From assembly GCA_012861695.1 (NCBI GenBank), contig JAAOOA010000388.1, positions 62,001 through 126,000 on the forward strand: 64,000 nucleotides of DNA, in the 5' to 3' direction. This stretch comes from Trematomus loennbergii. Lineage: Eukaryota; Chordata; Actinopteri; Perciformes; Nototheniidae. The notes under the pieces are model-generated. The model had not been told where the DNA came from and did not search any database. It saw only the letters and a program-made list of their open reading frames with translations. A program made the position numbers and the translations under genes. Positions 33,842 through 46,879 of the stretch are shown here, piece by piece; the stretch's first letter is position 1, and every line of letters begins with the position of its first letter.

Positions 33842-34681
33842 AGGTCTCCTATCATGCAGTCACTTTTGATGTCTTTTCTACATCACCATGTCTCCCCGGT
33901 GTGTCCCCGGTGTGTCCCCGGTGTGTCCCCGGTGTGTCCCGGTGTGTCCCCGGTGTGTCCCCGGTGTGTCCCGTGTGTCCCCGGTGTGTCCCCGGTGTGT
34001 CCCGGTGTCCCCGGTGTGTCCCCGGTGTGTCCCCTGTGTCCCCGGTGTGTCAGGAGACTCACAAAGTGTCAGGAAACAAACCCCTCTCTCTTTTCCTCCG
34101 TACCCACATCTCTAAAAACGGGGGAACAACGGAGCTGATCCAGATTTGCTGCGTCATGACGGCATTACTAAATTGTGGGCGGGCTTTACACCAACGGGCC
34201 AATCAGAAAGTTGCTGTCAGAAACAATGAGACGTGTTCTGGAAGTAATATGGTCTGTGTTTACATTAGCATGCTAACACTCAGAGCTAACCTGTACTGGA
34301 GAGAGTATGTGTGAAGAAGCAGGAAATAAAAGGAACTCACCTTGTGGTAAACCTGAGAGAGAGAAAGAGTTTGAGCTCCATACTGTTTCAGAGAGAATCC
34401 TTGATGTGGTTTGGAACATGATATGGAGTTTAATCACGGCAGCATTTAGCTGAGTTTCTGCTGGGAGAATTCTGATCAGGCATTAGCTCCCCTCCTTTTT
34501 TTTTAAGCTAAGGACCCGAACCTGCTCTTCTCTAACAGCTGGAATAGAGGGATATGAGGGATTTCTAAAATGCATGATCTGTTTGGTATTTTGAGCAAAA
34601 CACATCATAGACATGTTTTTATATATTTGTATATATCTGAGACCCAGAATATATGCCTAAAGCTAGCCTGATAGGAGACCT
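33842..34681. mobile_element. TTAA-flanked inverted-repeat transposon in gene 2 intron
   Basis: Ends AGGTCTCCTATC and GATAGGAGACCT with TTAA at 33838-33841 and 34682-34685. It carries the longest version of the CCCCGGTGTGT minisatellite (33894-34050). Confidence 0.82.
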
Positions 34682-34778
34682 TTAAAACCCTGTTTGACTC
34701 TGAACAGATTATTAAACCTGGAGTTATTTCAAACAGGAACTTTGTTTTCTAAAGTTACATCATGTTCTCTTTATTCAG

Positions 34779-34942
34779 ACTGTGGGCTGCAGTTTGTCAG
34801 AGATCAGCTGTTCTGCTCTGATCTCAGCTCTGAAGTCCAACATCCATCTGAGAGATCTGGACCTGGTCTCAACGCTCTGAAGGATTCAGGAGTGAAGCTG
34901 CTGAGATCTTCTGGAGTCCAGACTGCAGACTGCAGACTCTCA
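34779..34942 (+). CDS. NLRC3-like gene 2, LRR exon b (indels)
   Basis: Matches gene 1 exon b, but loses bases at the DLDL core (CTGGTCTCAACG against CTGGGTTACAACG), in CTGCTGAGATC and near TCTGGAGTCC. The three losses disrupt the repeat. Confidence 0.7.
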
Positions 34943-35482
34943 AGTCAGTTCACTGACTCTCTGTTACTGCTGGAGATCTCATGTTTCATTAGTTATTCAA
35001 CCTGATTCTTCACATAATTAACTTACATCCATAAAGTTGTAAATGTTCTTTTATTCATTCTTTCATTTGTAGGTACTAAAGTAAGAACTGCAGAGATACA
35101 TGTTGACTGATTCTTAAAGGAACTGGAATAGATGTTAGTTGTTCAAAGTAAATCTATGTTTTTAATATTTAGTAAACGATAACGTCTGAATAAAGTTCAT
35201 CTGAAAGGCAAAGCAAGTTTATTTATATAGCACCTTTCAACACAAGGCAATTCAAGGTGCTTTACAAAAATGAAAGACATTCAGACAAAGGCATTTAAAA
35301 ACAGTCATTAAAAGAAAAGATAATAAAAGAAACATTAACAGAAAAAGTACATGAATAAAAGTAATATTAGGATAAAGTTAACTTTCTGAAGAACATATGT
35401 TTTTGTTCCCATTCATTTCAATGTTGAGTAACACATCTGATTATAAACAGATTTGTATCCTCATCATGTTTTCTTTATTCAG

Positions 35483-35648
35483 TCTGGGAGCTGCAGTTTG
35501 TCAGAGATCAGCTGTTCTGCTCTGGCCTCAGCTCTGAAGTCCAACATCCATCTGAGAGATCTGGACCTGAGGAACAACGTCTGCAGGATTCAGAGAAGCT
35601 GCTGAGAGATCTTCTGGAGAGTCCAGACTGCAGACTGGAGACCCTCAG
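35483..35648 (+). CDS. NLRC3-like gene 2, LRR exon c
   Basis: LRR unit with [20 protein letters not shown] visible. One base is missing in the AACAACG-TCTGCAG stretch. The donor CAG|GTCAGT is intact. Confidence 0.75.
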
Positions 35649-35890
35649 GTCAGTAAGGGGTCTCTGCTGGTTCAGCAGTATTGTATGAACCACAGGGAGG
35701 TGTTTCTCTCACTGGGGAAACAGATCAGTGATGTTACCCACTGACTGCAGGCTCTCTCATTCTTCCATCAACTATAGAAGGCCAGCTGAACATGCAAAGC
35801 CACACTTTAGTAATCAACTCTCTAACAGACGGGGTTTTACAGAAGAGTGGGAAAGGTGTCTGTTCTTATGGGATGTTTTAGTTTCTAGCC

Positions 35891-36438
35891 CAGGGGTGTC
35901 CAAACTGCGGCCCGGGGGCCAAATGTGGCCCTCGGAATCGGCCCTCAGCAAATTCTGAAAGTATAATGAAATATGGCCCACACATGAAACTTCTGCTTGT
36001 CTTGTATTGTACTTCTTAAATATATATGTACACATATATTACACAGTAGTATTCATGTGTTAATAATCCCACTTTTAAAATAAATGCAGTCAATTAAAGC
36101 TGAAAACATTTTCTAACAAATCTAACTTGATAAGAAAAAAGCCCAATAACTTATTTTATAACAAGCGTGAAATAAACCCTTCATATTTCCTGTAATTATA
36201 ATCAATCTGAAGCTCCTGTTTAAAGGAATGAGCTGCTGACAGAATAAAGTAAACCCTCTGGAGAGCTGGAGCTGTTTTGTTTCTTAAAGCATCTTCAAGT
36301 AACAAGCATCCTTTACCTTCATTTGATTGAGTTTCCTGACTTATAACTGAACTCATGAGGCAGTAAACCTCTAGAGAGCGGCCCAGACCTTTATATTTTC
36401 TGTATGTGGCCCTCGGTGAAAAAAGTTTGGACCCCCTG
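35891..36438. mobile_element. hAT-type non-autonomous transposon in gene 2 intron
   Basis: Same element and site as 13593-14141, starting CAGGGGTGTCCAAACTGCGG after TTCTAGCC and ending before TTCTAGAC. Confidence 0.85.
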
Positions 36439-36620
36439 TTCTAGACCAATGAGTGGTTACTTCCTGTCATGCAGCTGAGAGCTGTGGCAGGCAGTCGTAG
36501 TGTTTGCAGAGAAGATATGATGGGATGTAAAGCATGAGATCAGGACTCTGAAGCTGACTCAAAGAACTAACACTTATTTTAAACTGGATCTAAACTGTTG
36601 GATTGTGTTCATCTCTACAG

Positions 36621-36956
36621 GATCAGATGGGATGAGTGATCAGAGCCAAGATCCAGAAGACCTGTGAGTACTGAAACCATATCCTCCATTCATCAAGATA
36701 TGAAACTCTTTAATGGAGCGTGACCTCAGAGGAAAACAACACTCTTCTTTCTCTCTCTCTCTCTCCTCTCAGGTGACAGGAAGTGAAGACACACAGAAAG
36801 GTGAGAGGTCGTACCGTGAAGTTTATTTATTGAGGTTTCAACACTTAGTTAAAATGTAGTTATTGCTCAGTGTGTTTCTGGTGTTCCAGACAAATCTGTA
36901 AGCTCAGGTTTTATCTGTTCTCAGTGTATTCATCACGGGGCGAGTTTGAGACGTGA
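36621..36956 (+). CDS. NLRC3-like gene 2, three terminal exons and stop
   Basis: Exons 36621-36663, 36773-36800 and 36925 onward, with the same splice sites as gene 1. The last reads YSSRGEFET and stops at 36954-36956. The first differs from gene 1 by a small insertion (GATCAGATGGGATGAGTGATC), so the joined frame is uncertain. Confidence 0.6.
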
Positions 36957-37028
36957 AGAGGAGCGTGGAGGCATTTGGAAAATAAAGAAGAAGGCTGCAG
37001 CTGATGAGAGACTTCCTGTTAGCTCTCC

Positions 37029-38484
37029 TCAATATCAAATGAACAAAAACAATCAATTGTACTTAAAGCTTTTCTTAAGAAGACAGATGTGTTGCACATA
37101 CACCTGCTGCTACCTACCACCACCTCCCACCCATCCCGGCACCAAAGAGGAGACTCCATCGACCCCAGATACCCCAACTCACTCTTCTTCAGGTTAGCTT
37201 GGAGCCCCTCCTTTACCTGCCCCAACACCTCACTTTGAACGATGTAGTCATCCAGATATCTGCATACTGAGAGTGGGACGCAGGACCCGGTCAATGAGCT
37301 GCTGGAAGGGGGTCCACTGGACTGGAGGGGCGCTTGGATCTGGTGATGCCTGGCTCTTCCTGAAAGGGGAGGACACCTATCTGCCATAGTTTCTCCACCT
37401 GACGACTGAGTTCGGCATCGGGGGGTCCAGTTTGGGTGAAGAGACTCTGGGGGGCATCCGATGGCTCCTGAATAGGGGGGCCCTTGGAGTGTCCAACCTA
37501 ATGATAATAATAAGAAGAAGAAGGCATTTTATTTGTAAAGCACCTTTCATTGCTAAAAGTAATCTCAAAGTGCTACAAGGGGCATAATATACTTTTTTTA
37601 TTTTAAGAAACACAAGTTTAATAAAAGGCTTTAAAAAAGAAATGTTTTTAGGCCCTTCTTAAAGGAGTCAGTGGTCTGTGGAGTCCTCAGTTTGTCTGGG
37701 AGGGAATTCCACAGGTGAACAGAAAGCCCCCCCATGGTGCAGAGTTGGTCCTGGGGGGGGGAAGCAGATGGTTGGTTGTAGAATGGAGGTAGCGTGTGGA
37801 GGTTTGTGAGGAGAGTAGTTCCTTGAGGTATGAAGGAGCGTTCCCGTGGATGCACTGATGGGTGAGGAGTGAGATCTTGTATTTGAACCTAGCTGGAGGG
37901 CTATTGGTGCCCCCTGTGGACCCAAAGAGACTCTTTTGGTTGGGGTAATGAGGTGAACGTTATCTGCACCTATTAGTTGGAGAGGCTGCACTTTGGAAAA
38001 GAGGGAAGGGGAAGGCCTTGTAGGCGGAGATAGTGTTTCTTGAGTTCATCCACAGGATCACTCTAGTCCACAAGTGAAAGTCTGTCAGAGGTGAATGTGT
38101 CTTTGAGGAGGAATGTTTTCTTGGGATTGAAAGAGGGTGATATCTCAAAGGTCACTGAGGCTCCATTTCAGAATAATATATATGATATGTTTATAATGAT
38201 TGATCATGAAAGTGTTCTCAAAGCTGGTAAAGGTGCAGCTAGTTTGAATGACTTTGTATACTGCAGGGTAGCTTGTGGATTTACTCCAGGTGGAACTAAA
38301 GTCTGATTTAACACTTGATTATATTTCACATCATTCATCCACATCTGTGAAGTAACTAAAGGATTAAATACATGTAGTGGAGTCAAAGTACACCATGTAC
38401 CTCTGAACTGTAGTGGAGTAAAAGTAGTACACAGTTGCATAAAAAGAAAACTAAGCTTCATCTCCAAGCCCAATGGCCTTGGAA
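37029..38484. other. Gene 2-specific 1.45-kb downstream segment, repeat-derived
   Basis: Absent downstream of genes 1 and 3, where TTAGCTCTCCT joins directly to GTTGGTTTGC. Part of it (37500-37870) contains TTTATTTGTAAAGCACCTTTC and a GGGAGGGAATTCCACAGG-like stretch that resemble dispersed fish retroelement tails. The 37120-37450 part has no convincing coding content. I found no clean element ends. Confidence 0.5.
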
Positions 38485-38629
38485 GAGCTGCTAAGGAAAG
38501 GAAAGACATCTGGAGACTTTGGAGAGACAGCTAACGGACAAACTCAAGGAACTGAAAGACCCTCCCTGATAGGCCGTATGCTGTCTAGCCTTACCTTGAA
38601 TGATTCAGTGCAGTGTTCTGTGCAGGTTG

Positions 38630-39054
38630 TTGGTTTGCTTTTTCAACTCAAGGAGCTCAAAGACTGATTGAAAGTTGATTTGATTTGCATAATTTCTGAT
38701 TTCTGATTCAATGTGGGAAAATTCACCTTTGAGTTGATACAGTATATGTGTGCATATAATGCACCCTTTGGCCTAACCTGGGAGAGCCTTATGTTCACTG
38801 CCAACCTAAGGACCTCCAACATGTTAATCAAGAATTTATTGAAAAGTTATTTGACTGATTGTTGTATATTGGCTCAGCCAGGTTATATGGGATGCAGTCT
38901 ACTTACAGAGGGGTCACTCATTTTGAAATATTACACTTTGTTTTTTTTTCTTTAATTGATCATCTCATGTAGAATGCTATCACGCTATTGGTTGTTTATA
39001 GCATAAAGAACATCTGATTTAATGTGAGGTAGGGAAATAATCATTTGAGGATAA
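38630..39054. other. Intergenic block D after gene 2, left part
   Basis: Same block as 14715-15141. No gene is seen. Bases 38485-38628 just before it are the second copy of the coiled-coil-like remnant. Confidence 0.6.
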
Positions 39055-39059
39055 GTATG

Positions 39060-39519
39060 TGTCATCTCTCGCAAATTATGTTAGTTTAGTGTGTTTTTGT
39101 CTTTGTCTTGTGATTTTCACCTTTATTTTTGAATAGTAACATTCCCTCTCGTTTCAGATACTCTGACCTCCCTTCCTGGTGTGTCTCCCACTCCTGTGAT
39201 TGTCGACCCCGCCCCTGATTGTTTCCCCATTACCTGGTGTATTTATTGTCCTCGTCTCCCTTTGTCCTGTGCCAGTTCGTTTCGTTCCTTGTGACAAACA
39301 ACCAGCATTATCAATCCAGGATTACCCCCAAGCAGAGCTTCGAGCCACGTCTTATTTAAGTATTTTTGTTGTTCATGCTCCTAGTGTTTTTTCCTCTTTA
39401 AGAGTGATTTTGTTTTTTGTACCACTATAGTTGAGCTTTGGTTTGAATAAAACCTTTTTTTTGTTAAATCCTGTGTGAGTTGTGCATTTGAGTTCATACC
39501 CGTTTAATCAGTCGTAACA
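39060..39519 (+). mobile_element. Solo LTR (copy 2)
   Basis: Starts TGTCATCTC and ends GTCGTAACA with GTATG on both sides (39055-39059 and 39520-39524). Same insertion site as at 15147. Confidence 0.85.
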
Positions 39520-39524
39520 GTATG

Positions 39525-40415
39525 TGTATTTAAATATGTAATTTACAACAGCTGTAAGATGCTTGATAAGCTTGATATGCACCTTGAAAAAGTGCTTGAA
39601 TTTGACTTTGGAAAAGGTGTAAGAACCCTGAATTGAGTTCATGTTTGTTCTAATAAACTGGTTTCAATGGATTAAACCCAAATTGGCAGAAACAAGAAAA
39701 CGTCTCATATTTTCACACATTTTGTTCATATACTAACATTTATTGAAGAACTGACCTTGTCTTGTGAGAACTGAATGTAGAAGTATTTATAAAGTTGGGT
39801 TTTTAAGTTAGGGTCAAATACAGTTTTTAGAATATAACATTCAGTTTCAAATTCATTGGAATTATGGTTTTGTTTACAGCGTTAGCGCCAAATTAATGAC
39901 ATTACAAAAACAGCTCCAAACAAGGCTCACTTACCGTTTCACAGAGTTACAGAACCTCATGTTATTGGAAACCACTTAAATTCTAATAAATTAAATAAAT
40001 GTCGTACTATTCCGACTCAGTTTTTTTAATGCAGTTATTCAAGTTGAACAATTCTAATGAAAATATGAAAATGAATTAAAACACTTTGTTTTATTTTTCA
40101 AAATGATTATTTTCAGCACACATGCCCCAAACAGATATTGTGATCCTCCTTGAAAAAGTCTTTAAGCAAAACAACATAGATCTATTGTTGACAACTGACA
40201 TGGTGGATATTAAACTCTCCGGGTAGATGACCAGAGTTTTAGCATCGTATTCAAGATTTATTGTGATTTGTACATAGTGTAAATATATCAATGAAAACCT
40301 TAGGTCACAGGCTCCTCCAACTGTGCAACACAAATAAAACAGATAGAAAAGTGCAAGGAGAGTCTATATACAAGTAATTGGAATATGATATATTAGATAA
40401 ATAATGTGTAAGTTG
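39525..40415. other. Intergenic block D, right part
   Basis: AT-rich, shared with the other two blocks, no gene seen. Confidence 0.6.
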
Positions 40416-40662
40416 CAGAGATGGCAAAATGTGATTTTATGCGGGGAAGTTGCGAAATATGCGGAAATATGCTAAATATGCGAAAAGTTGCGAAATATGC
40501 GGGAAGCGGAAAAAAGGTGATTCTTCTCCCACACCCTGTTACTAGGCTACTACTGAATGAAAGTGAGCCCTTTTAAAGAGTTCCTATGATAAACAAGCAT
40601 ACTAGAAGCAAGCTACATCACAAAGTGTTATTTATGTATTTATATATGGGCTATTTTAATCA

Positions 40663-40728
<66 letters not shown>

Positions 40729-41330
40729 TCTCCGCCTCATTCTGTTTTCATTTACTCGTTCGTTATCTGACCAGCTTCAATCTTGTAGGCTGCTCACCTC
40801 GTTTCTTGTAGCCCTCGAAAGGGTTTTGGAGGTTGATGCCTCGGTGAACGCGAGTTGTTTGGCTTTCTTGTCCGCAGCAGCAGAAAGCATTTTCGAATGT
40901 TTGAATGAATCAAAGTTTTCTCTTATGCTCCAACACACAGTTGCACGGGGTGCAGAATAGTTTCCCCCCACTTTCGTGCAAGACATCAGGGTACTGCTTT
41001 GCCCGGTCTTTAGCAGAAATGTTCGTCGGTAAATGAGATGGATTCGATTTTTGATCTTGGTGTGTTCTCTCTCGTGTGAGTTCCACACGTTCACTCTACG
41101 GTGTTGTTTACCTTCTGTGATGCGCGAGCTGATGACGTCGCGTCATCATCACTACTTCACGTCAAGACGAGTTCACTTTTTTTTTTCTCAACTTTGTGTG
41201 GAAAAATGCGGGGATTATGCGCCCTTTTAATAAATAAGCACCCTTTTACAAATCTGCGCCATTTTGCTGATTATGCGGTAAATTATGTGATCGCATAATC
41301 GCGTTTTTCTGGAGGGTCTAAAAGTCCATC
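40416..41330 (-). mobile_element. CGGBP1-type hAT remnant with TGCG subterminal repeats
   Basis: TGCG-rich repeats occur on both sides (40440-40505 and 41205-41305). The minus strand between them encodes LHESGGKLFCTPC and, in a shifted frame at 40777-41094, ADKKAKQLAFTE and SKTLSRATRNEV. These resemble the BED-type zinc-finger protein CGGBP1, itself hAT-derived. A CA microsatellite (40669-40726) sits inside. Frames are broken, so this is a relic. The twin is at about 57050-57995. Confidence 0.6.
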
Positions 41331-41690
41331 TGTCTCATCTGCAATGCGAGCGTGGCTTTATCGAAGAAGGGTAATTTAGGAGCGGCATTTCAAAACAGTG
41401 CACAAACGCTACTAGACGGAATTCCCTCCTAATTCTGTCCTACGCTCCCAAAAGGTGAGGGACCTGAAAGGACAGCTCAATGCACAGCAGTCCATTTTCA
41501 CCAGGCCCAACAATAAGAGCAAGGCTGCTACCATAGCATCTTATCGTGTCAGTCACGTTCTTGCAAACACATGAAGTCTTTCAAAGACGGCGAAGTTGTG
41601 AAAGAAGCATTCCTGGAGGCTGCCGACGCGCTTTTTGGGGACAGTAAAATAACAGTAGCATTTCAACAGGTTTTTGATATAATAAAAACT
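41331..41690 (+). pseudogene. GTF2IRD2-like hAT transposase fragment
   Basis: Pieces of a BED-like finger (CNASVALSKKGNL) and the following transposase N terminus are readable over three frames: QQSIFTRP, KAATIASYRVSHVL and KHMKSFKDGEVVKEAFLEAA. Members of this hAT group gave rise to GTF2IRD2 and related host genes. Stops and shifts make it non-functional. The copy at 58010-58345 is similar. Confidence 0.6.
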
Positions 41691-42600
41691 CAAGTTAGAT
41701 ACCGTTATTAATCAGCTGTAAGTTTTAGTTTGTTTGAACTTATTCATTATAATTATTGTACAAAATGGTATAAGAATGCAAACTTTAAGATCTGTTCTGT
41801 TTAAATTGATTATAGTCATTATCAATTCAGGTTAAGAAACTAGTGTTGCTTGCATCCTATTTTAAAGGCATTTCTTTTAATACTCTACTAAAATGCAAAA
41901 AAAGAGGGTTTGATTCTATTAATTTGTCTTTTTTATTGCACTTTGGCAGCAGATTCCTGAGTAGCTTCAGATCTGAGTTGTCTTATTAGTAAGCCTAATT
42001 TATACTTTTGTAGCAACACTATTTTTATATAATGGCAAAGAAAGGGTTCAGTGTCTTTTCTTTTTTTCCTGTGTCATATGTGGCAGCACTGTTCAATGCT
42101 TCTTGAAAACATTACCCACTGTAGTTTGTGACGTGTGAATAAACTCCAACTCTGTATCAACAACACTGTTGTGTAACTTCAGTTAAATACTTGTATGTGT
42201 GTAGATTAGAAAGAGGTAAGATAAAGGATCTGCAGTATTTTATGAAGTATTCATCGTACAAAGGTCAGTTTTATACAAGTAGAAGTGTGTATTTACCTGG
42301 TAGTAGGCTGTCAGTAATGGCTACGCCTCTCTATTTGGACTCTGAGGATTTAGCAGCCAGGTATATATTGCACAGTTTTTAACGGCATATATATATGCAG
42401 GGTTGGGTGAAGTGTTTTGCCCAAAATACCAAAATGCCTCATAGCCCTCTATTTCAGCCCTGATTTTGGCACATCTTGTAAATTAGTTAAATGTAGCTTT
42501 GTGTTTTTATTTAAGTCGCTGTTCATTGTTTTATATAAAGCAGATTGAATGATATCCTATGGACGCTGATGTGTGGATGTTGTGTCGTCTTTTGATAACT
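41691..42600. other. Upstream region of gene 3, no gene recognised
   Basis: AT-rich sequence shared with 58340-59250. A short frame at 42191-42382 is conserved between the two blocks but has no recognisable domain. Confidence 0.5.
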
Positions 42601-42639
42601 TTGTTGAGCTTGTTTTTAGCTGCATGTCTTTTTCTATCT

Positions 42640-42793
42640 CACTGAACAAAGTCCCTGGGTGTGAACTGCTTCAGCTGATGAGGCTGGTTATGAATCAGAG
42701 GGAGGAGCTGCAGACAGGTGAGGGTGTTAAAGTAAGTATGAAGTCAGACTTGTCAGACGCCATTTTACAGCTCAACACGAGGAGAACAACAGG
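42640..42793 (+). other. Candidate 5' untranslated exon of gene 3
   Basis: The segment ends at a strong donor (ACAACAGG|GTGAGTG) and is conserved in block 4 (ends 59447). It precedes the start-codon exon across one intron, the expected place for a noncoding first exon. Its 5' limit cannot be seen. Confidence 0.35.
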
Positions 42794-43007
42794 GTGAGTG
42801 TTAACACCAGGATCTGCTTTCTAACACATTCATTATTTACTCTGTTTTACTGGATGTCAGAAAATAACTTATTGGTTAAAAATCTGCGTCCTAGAGTCCA
42901 TGAGACTTCTGCAAGTGTTGTACACTGTTATTATTTCCTGTTTTCTGATTCATCAGAGTTACATAACATGTGACAGCCAGCGCAGTCAAAATGGAGAGCG
43001 GCCTGAA

Positions 43008-44030
<1,023 letters not shown>

Positions 44031-44038
44031 GTAGAAAT

Positions 44039-45212
44039 TAGGGCTGTGCATCTTCACTGGTCTCACGATTCGATTCGATTACGATTATCCTGTCAACGAT
44101 TCGATTCAATTCGATATCCCGATGCATCACGATGCATCACGATTCATACCAATGCGTTGCATCCTCAATTTTCTGTATTACTGCACATGGCTTATTTTTC
44201 ATCAATGCATACATGCAGTAAATACATATGAACTCTCTTTATATTATTTAGAAAGTGCTTCAGAAATCAATAACATAAATGTCTTGACATTAAATTATAA
44301 ACCAAAATAAATTAATTGTATATGTCTAGCCTCCCTATATCTGTGTGTGAAGTTGTTCCATCCGCAAAAACTAAAAACTAATGCTTCTGCAGTCTAGCTG
44401 CAGCTTCTAGCAACAGTCTTCTGTTAAAGAAAGGACACTGAATGTCCTGAATGTGGCATCACACACAGGACTTGAGTCTGAACACAGCAGACAACAGGAG
44501 TATTTACAACAGCATATTAAAACAAAAATACTGCATGTGGGTGCACACTTACATTCTCTGTCTTACTGTTACATAATGTATGAGATTAAGTTAGCTTCAT
44601 CATATCTCAATCAGTGATTAAGTGAATAATAAAGTTTCTATCGGGTCACTATCAGCCTGTCACTCATTATTTTCAGGGAGGGGGCGGGGCTTGGAGGAAC
44701 GGAGAGGAGACGGTGATCGCGGAAGCTTTCCTCCTGCCTTCACAAACTTTACACACGTATATAATAATATCGTCTGAAAATTGCTAGAGGACATTCATAC
44801 TCTGCAATCCAAGACTTAATTAAATCCACCAAAAACCTGACATGATTGTAACGCGATTATTTTTGAAAAACATAAATCCCTGTGTCTCTGAGCCGCAGCG
44901 ACACGGAGTGATTCAGAGCGGGTCCTTCTGCTGTTGGTTCTGGACTGGTGTTCTTGTGTTGGTGGATAAAGCAGACTGCTCCGTGTTTGGTGCCGCTGTG
45001 CCGCTGTCACGTCTGTTCCCTGATCTCTGCGTCACCGACCGATTTGATATTAAAGTGACAGAAAAAAAAACATTATAGTAAAGCCGCGGCCGGAAAATCA
45101 GGAAGCAACGTTACTACGCTATAATCGGTTATCTTCCGTCACTGCATCGAGACCGAATCGTCCACGTCCGCATCGCAATGCATCGTAGAAACGATTATTT
45201 TCAACACCCCTA
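44039..45212. mobile_element. hAT-type DNA transposon, 1.17 kb
   Basis: Left end TAGGGCTGTG and right end AACACCCCTA are imperfect inverses. The flanks carry a perfect 8-bp duplication, GTAGAAAT (44031-44038 and 45213-45220). Subterminal regions are rich in ATTCGATT and GATGCATC motifs. No transposase frame is visible, so it is probably non-autonomous. Confidence 0.9.
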
Positions 45213-45220
45213 GTAGAAAT

Positions 45221-45890
45221 GATAAAAAAGTAAAAGTCTGCTGCTTATTGTTCTACTTGGCCAAAATAGAGTCAAAGAGTATATGAGAGTGAGAGTGTGT
45301 TAATTAATATATTTGGCAGTTTGGAGTAAGTCTGTAGATTTGTTGTGTGTGTGTGTTTTTATAGGCCTCTCACGATAATTAATTTTGTTGGATACATTTT
45401 CCCGGAAATTATTGCGATAAACGATAATATTGTCGGCACCGTTGTATGACCATTTTAGACCACTGACATAATGATAATATATAATAATAATTCAAGTACA
45501 TCCTTTCAAACTGCTAGTCACATCCTCATGTAAATGGCAATTTATCGAGGTCAGAAAAGTTATCGAGTTCATTTTTATTTATCGTACGATAAGTCAATTA
45601 ATTGCTTATCGCGACAGGCACACAATAAAAGTGGAAACAAACATGTTTGACTTTCATTAGTGAATGAAACTGTGTGCCCTTTATAGTCTGTGTCCATTAT
45701 TGTGTATTTGTATATATTGTATATATATCCTATATATATGCTAAGGTCCCGCTGCTGACACGATAGCAGTCATTTTGTGCGCATATGTGTAATTAAACCC
45801 ATGATATCAAAATCTCACTCCAGCCAGGTACCCAAAGTTGGCAACCCTGGTGTGTGTGTGTGTGTCCAGTGTTACTGGTTTATCTCTCAG
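45221..45890. other. Gene 3-specific insertion, right part, and short TG tract
   Basis: Bases 45363-45619 look like another short inverted-repeat element (CTCACGATAATTAA at one end, TTATCGCGACAG at the other), with no clear target duplication. The segment ends AGTTGGCAACCCTGG, which then meets a TG tract (45850-45865) and the exon 1 acceptor. Confidence 0.45.
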
Positions 45891-46024
45891 ACTGGAGAAG
45901 ATGAGTGATTTTAAAGATGAGGAAGAGGACAAATCTTCAGTCTCCAGCTGTCTGTCTCTGAAGAGTGACCGGTCTATGGGTCTCCTCCACTCTTCAGTAA
46001 TGAACCTGGACCCTCAGACACAAA
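45891..46024 (+). CDS. NLRC3-like gene 3, start-codon exon
   Basis: The acceptor TATCTCTCAG precedes ACTGGAGAAG and the ATG at 45901. It reads MSDFKDEEEDKSSVSSCLSL then KSDRSMG, the typical acidic NLR-C N terminus. One G is missing near 45983 (GGTCTCCTCC against GGTCGTCCTCC in gene 4), which shifts the remainder out of the PLFSNEPGPSDTK frame. The donor is AAA|GTAAGAG. Confidence 0.75.
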
Positions 46025-46224
46025 GTAAGAGTTTCTCCTGTAAACTGACCTGAAGAGGATTCAGTTTGTTTGGTATCTGATAATCTAAACTGTTTAATGA
46101 AACCCAGTAGAGTACATTAACAAAGTTTAATTGATCTCTTGCTTCTTGTCATCATCAGAGATAGTAAATGATCTACTAGTGAAATCATCCTCACACTCTA
46201 CTGTTGGACTTTGTGTTAAATTAA

Positions 46225-46602
46225 AGGTGGGGTCGGTAAGTTTGAGAAACCGGCTCGAGATACACTTTTTGTTATATTCCATGGAATGCTCTTAACATCC
46301 CGATAGCAATGAATATCTGAAGTGCTTTGACAAAAAATCCATAAAAATATCATCTGTGGAAGCTGTAGTACTGTAAAAAGCACGACCAATCATCTGAGCC
46401 GGCCCGGCTAAAATAACTGGATGGCCTACCTGCCTGTCAGCCTTCCATCTGTGCACAAACTTATCTCGTGCCCTCATTGGTCATGTGCGCGTTCGTGTGT
46501 GTTGGAGGAGGGGCTCTGTAAGGAAGTGGCAGATTTTCTCCGGTTGTGTATTTTCAAATTCTAGCGATCTCGAGCTGGTTTCTCAAACTTACCTACCCAC
46601 CT
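46225..46602. mobile_element. TTAA-flanked palindromic MITE between N-terminal exons of gene 3
   Basis: Ends AGGTGGGGTCGGTAAGTTTG and its inverse CAAACTTACCTACCCACCT, with about 37 bases of inverted terminal repeat. TTAA lies on both sides (46221-46224 and 46603-46606). No coding capacity. A TTAA duplication suits piggyBac or Kolobok. Confidence 0.88.
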
Positions 46603-46777
46603 TTAAGCAAATAAAACACAAATATGTAAAACGTTTCACACTCAAATGAATTTTAACAACAGAAACCCACAATCACGACTCAACAACTCTAAACATCTTT
46701 AATAAGGTGAACAGTCATAGATCAAAAGCTGCTCTTTAAATAAACTAATGATGTTTAAACATGTGTTGTTTCCACAG

Positions 46778-46879
46778 ACAGAGAGCAGAGTCTACGGTCT
46801 CCATGTGGTCTCTGAAGAGTGACCGGTCTAAAGAGTGGCTTCTCTACTTCAGTGATGAACCTGGACCCTCAGACACAAA
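46778..46879 (+). CDS. NLRC3-like gene 3, second N-terminal repeat exon
   Basis: A 102-nt exon in the same place as 21180-21281, reading RAESTVSMWSLKSDRSKEWL then LYFSDEPGPSDTK. It is homologous to the second half of exon 1, so the protein N terminus is a tandem of about 34-residue modules, each with phase 2 boundaries. Confidence 0.78.

Noticed and set aside
36156..36356. A 66-aa minus-strand frame conserved in genes 2 and 3
   Set aside because: It lies inside the hAT non-autonomous element and has no recognisable domain.
37019..37387. Minus-strand frame with CRYLDDYIV, resembling a reverse transcriptase catalytic box
   Set aside because: The surrounding residues do not show the other RT blocks in order; a single YLDD is not enough.
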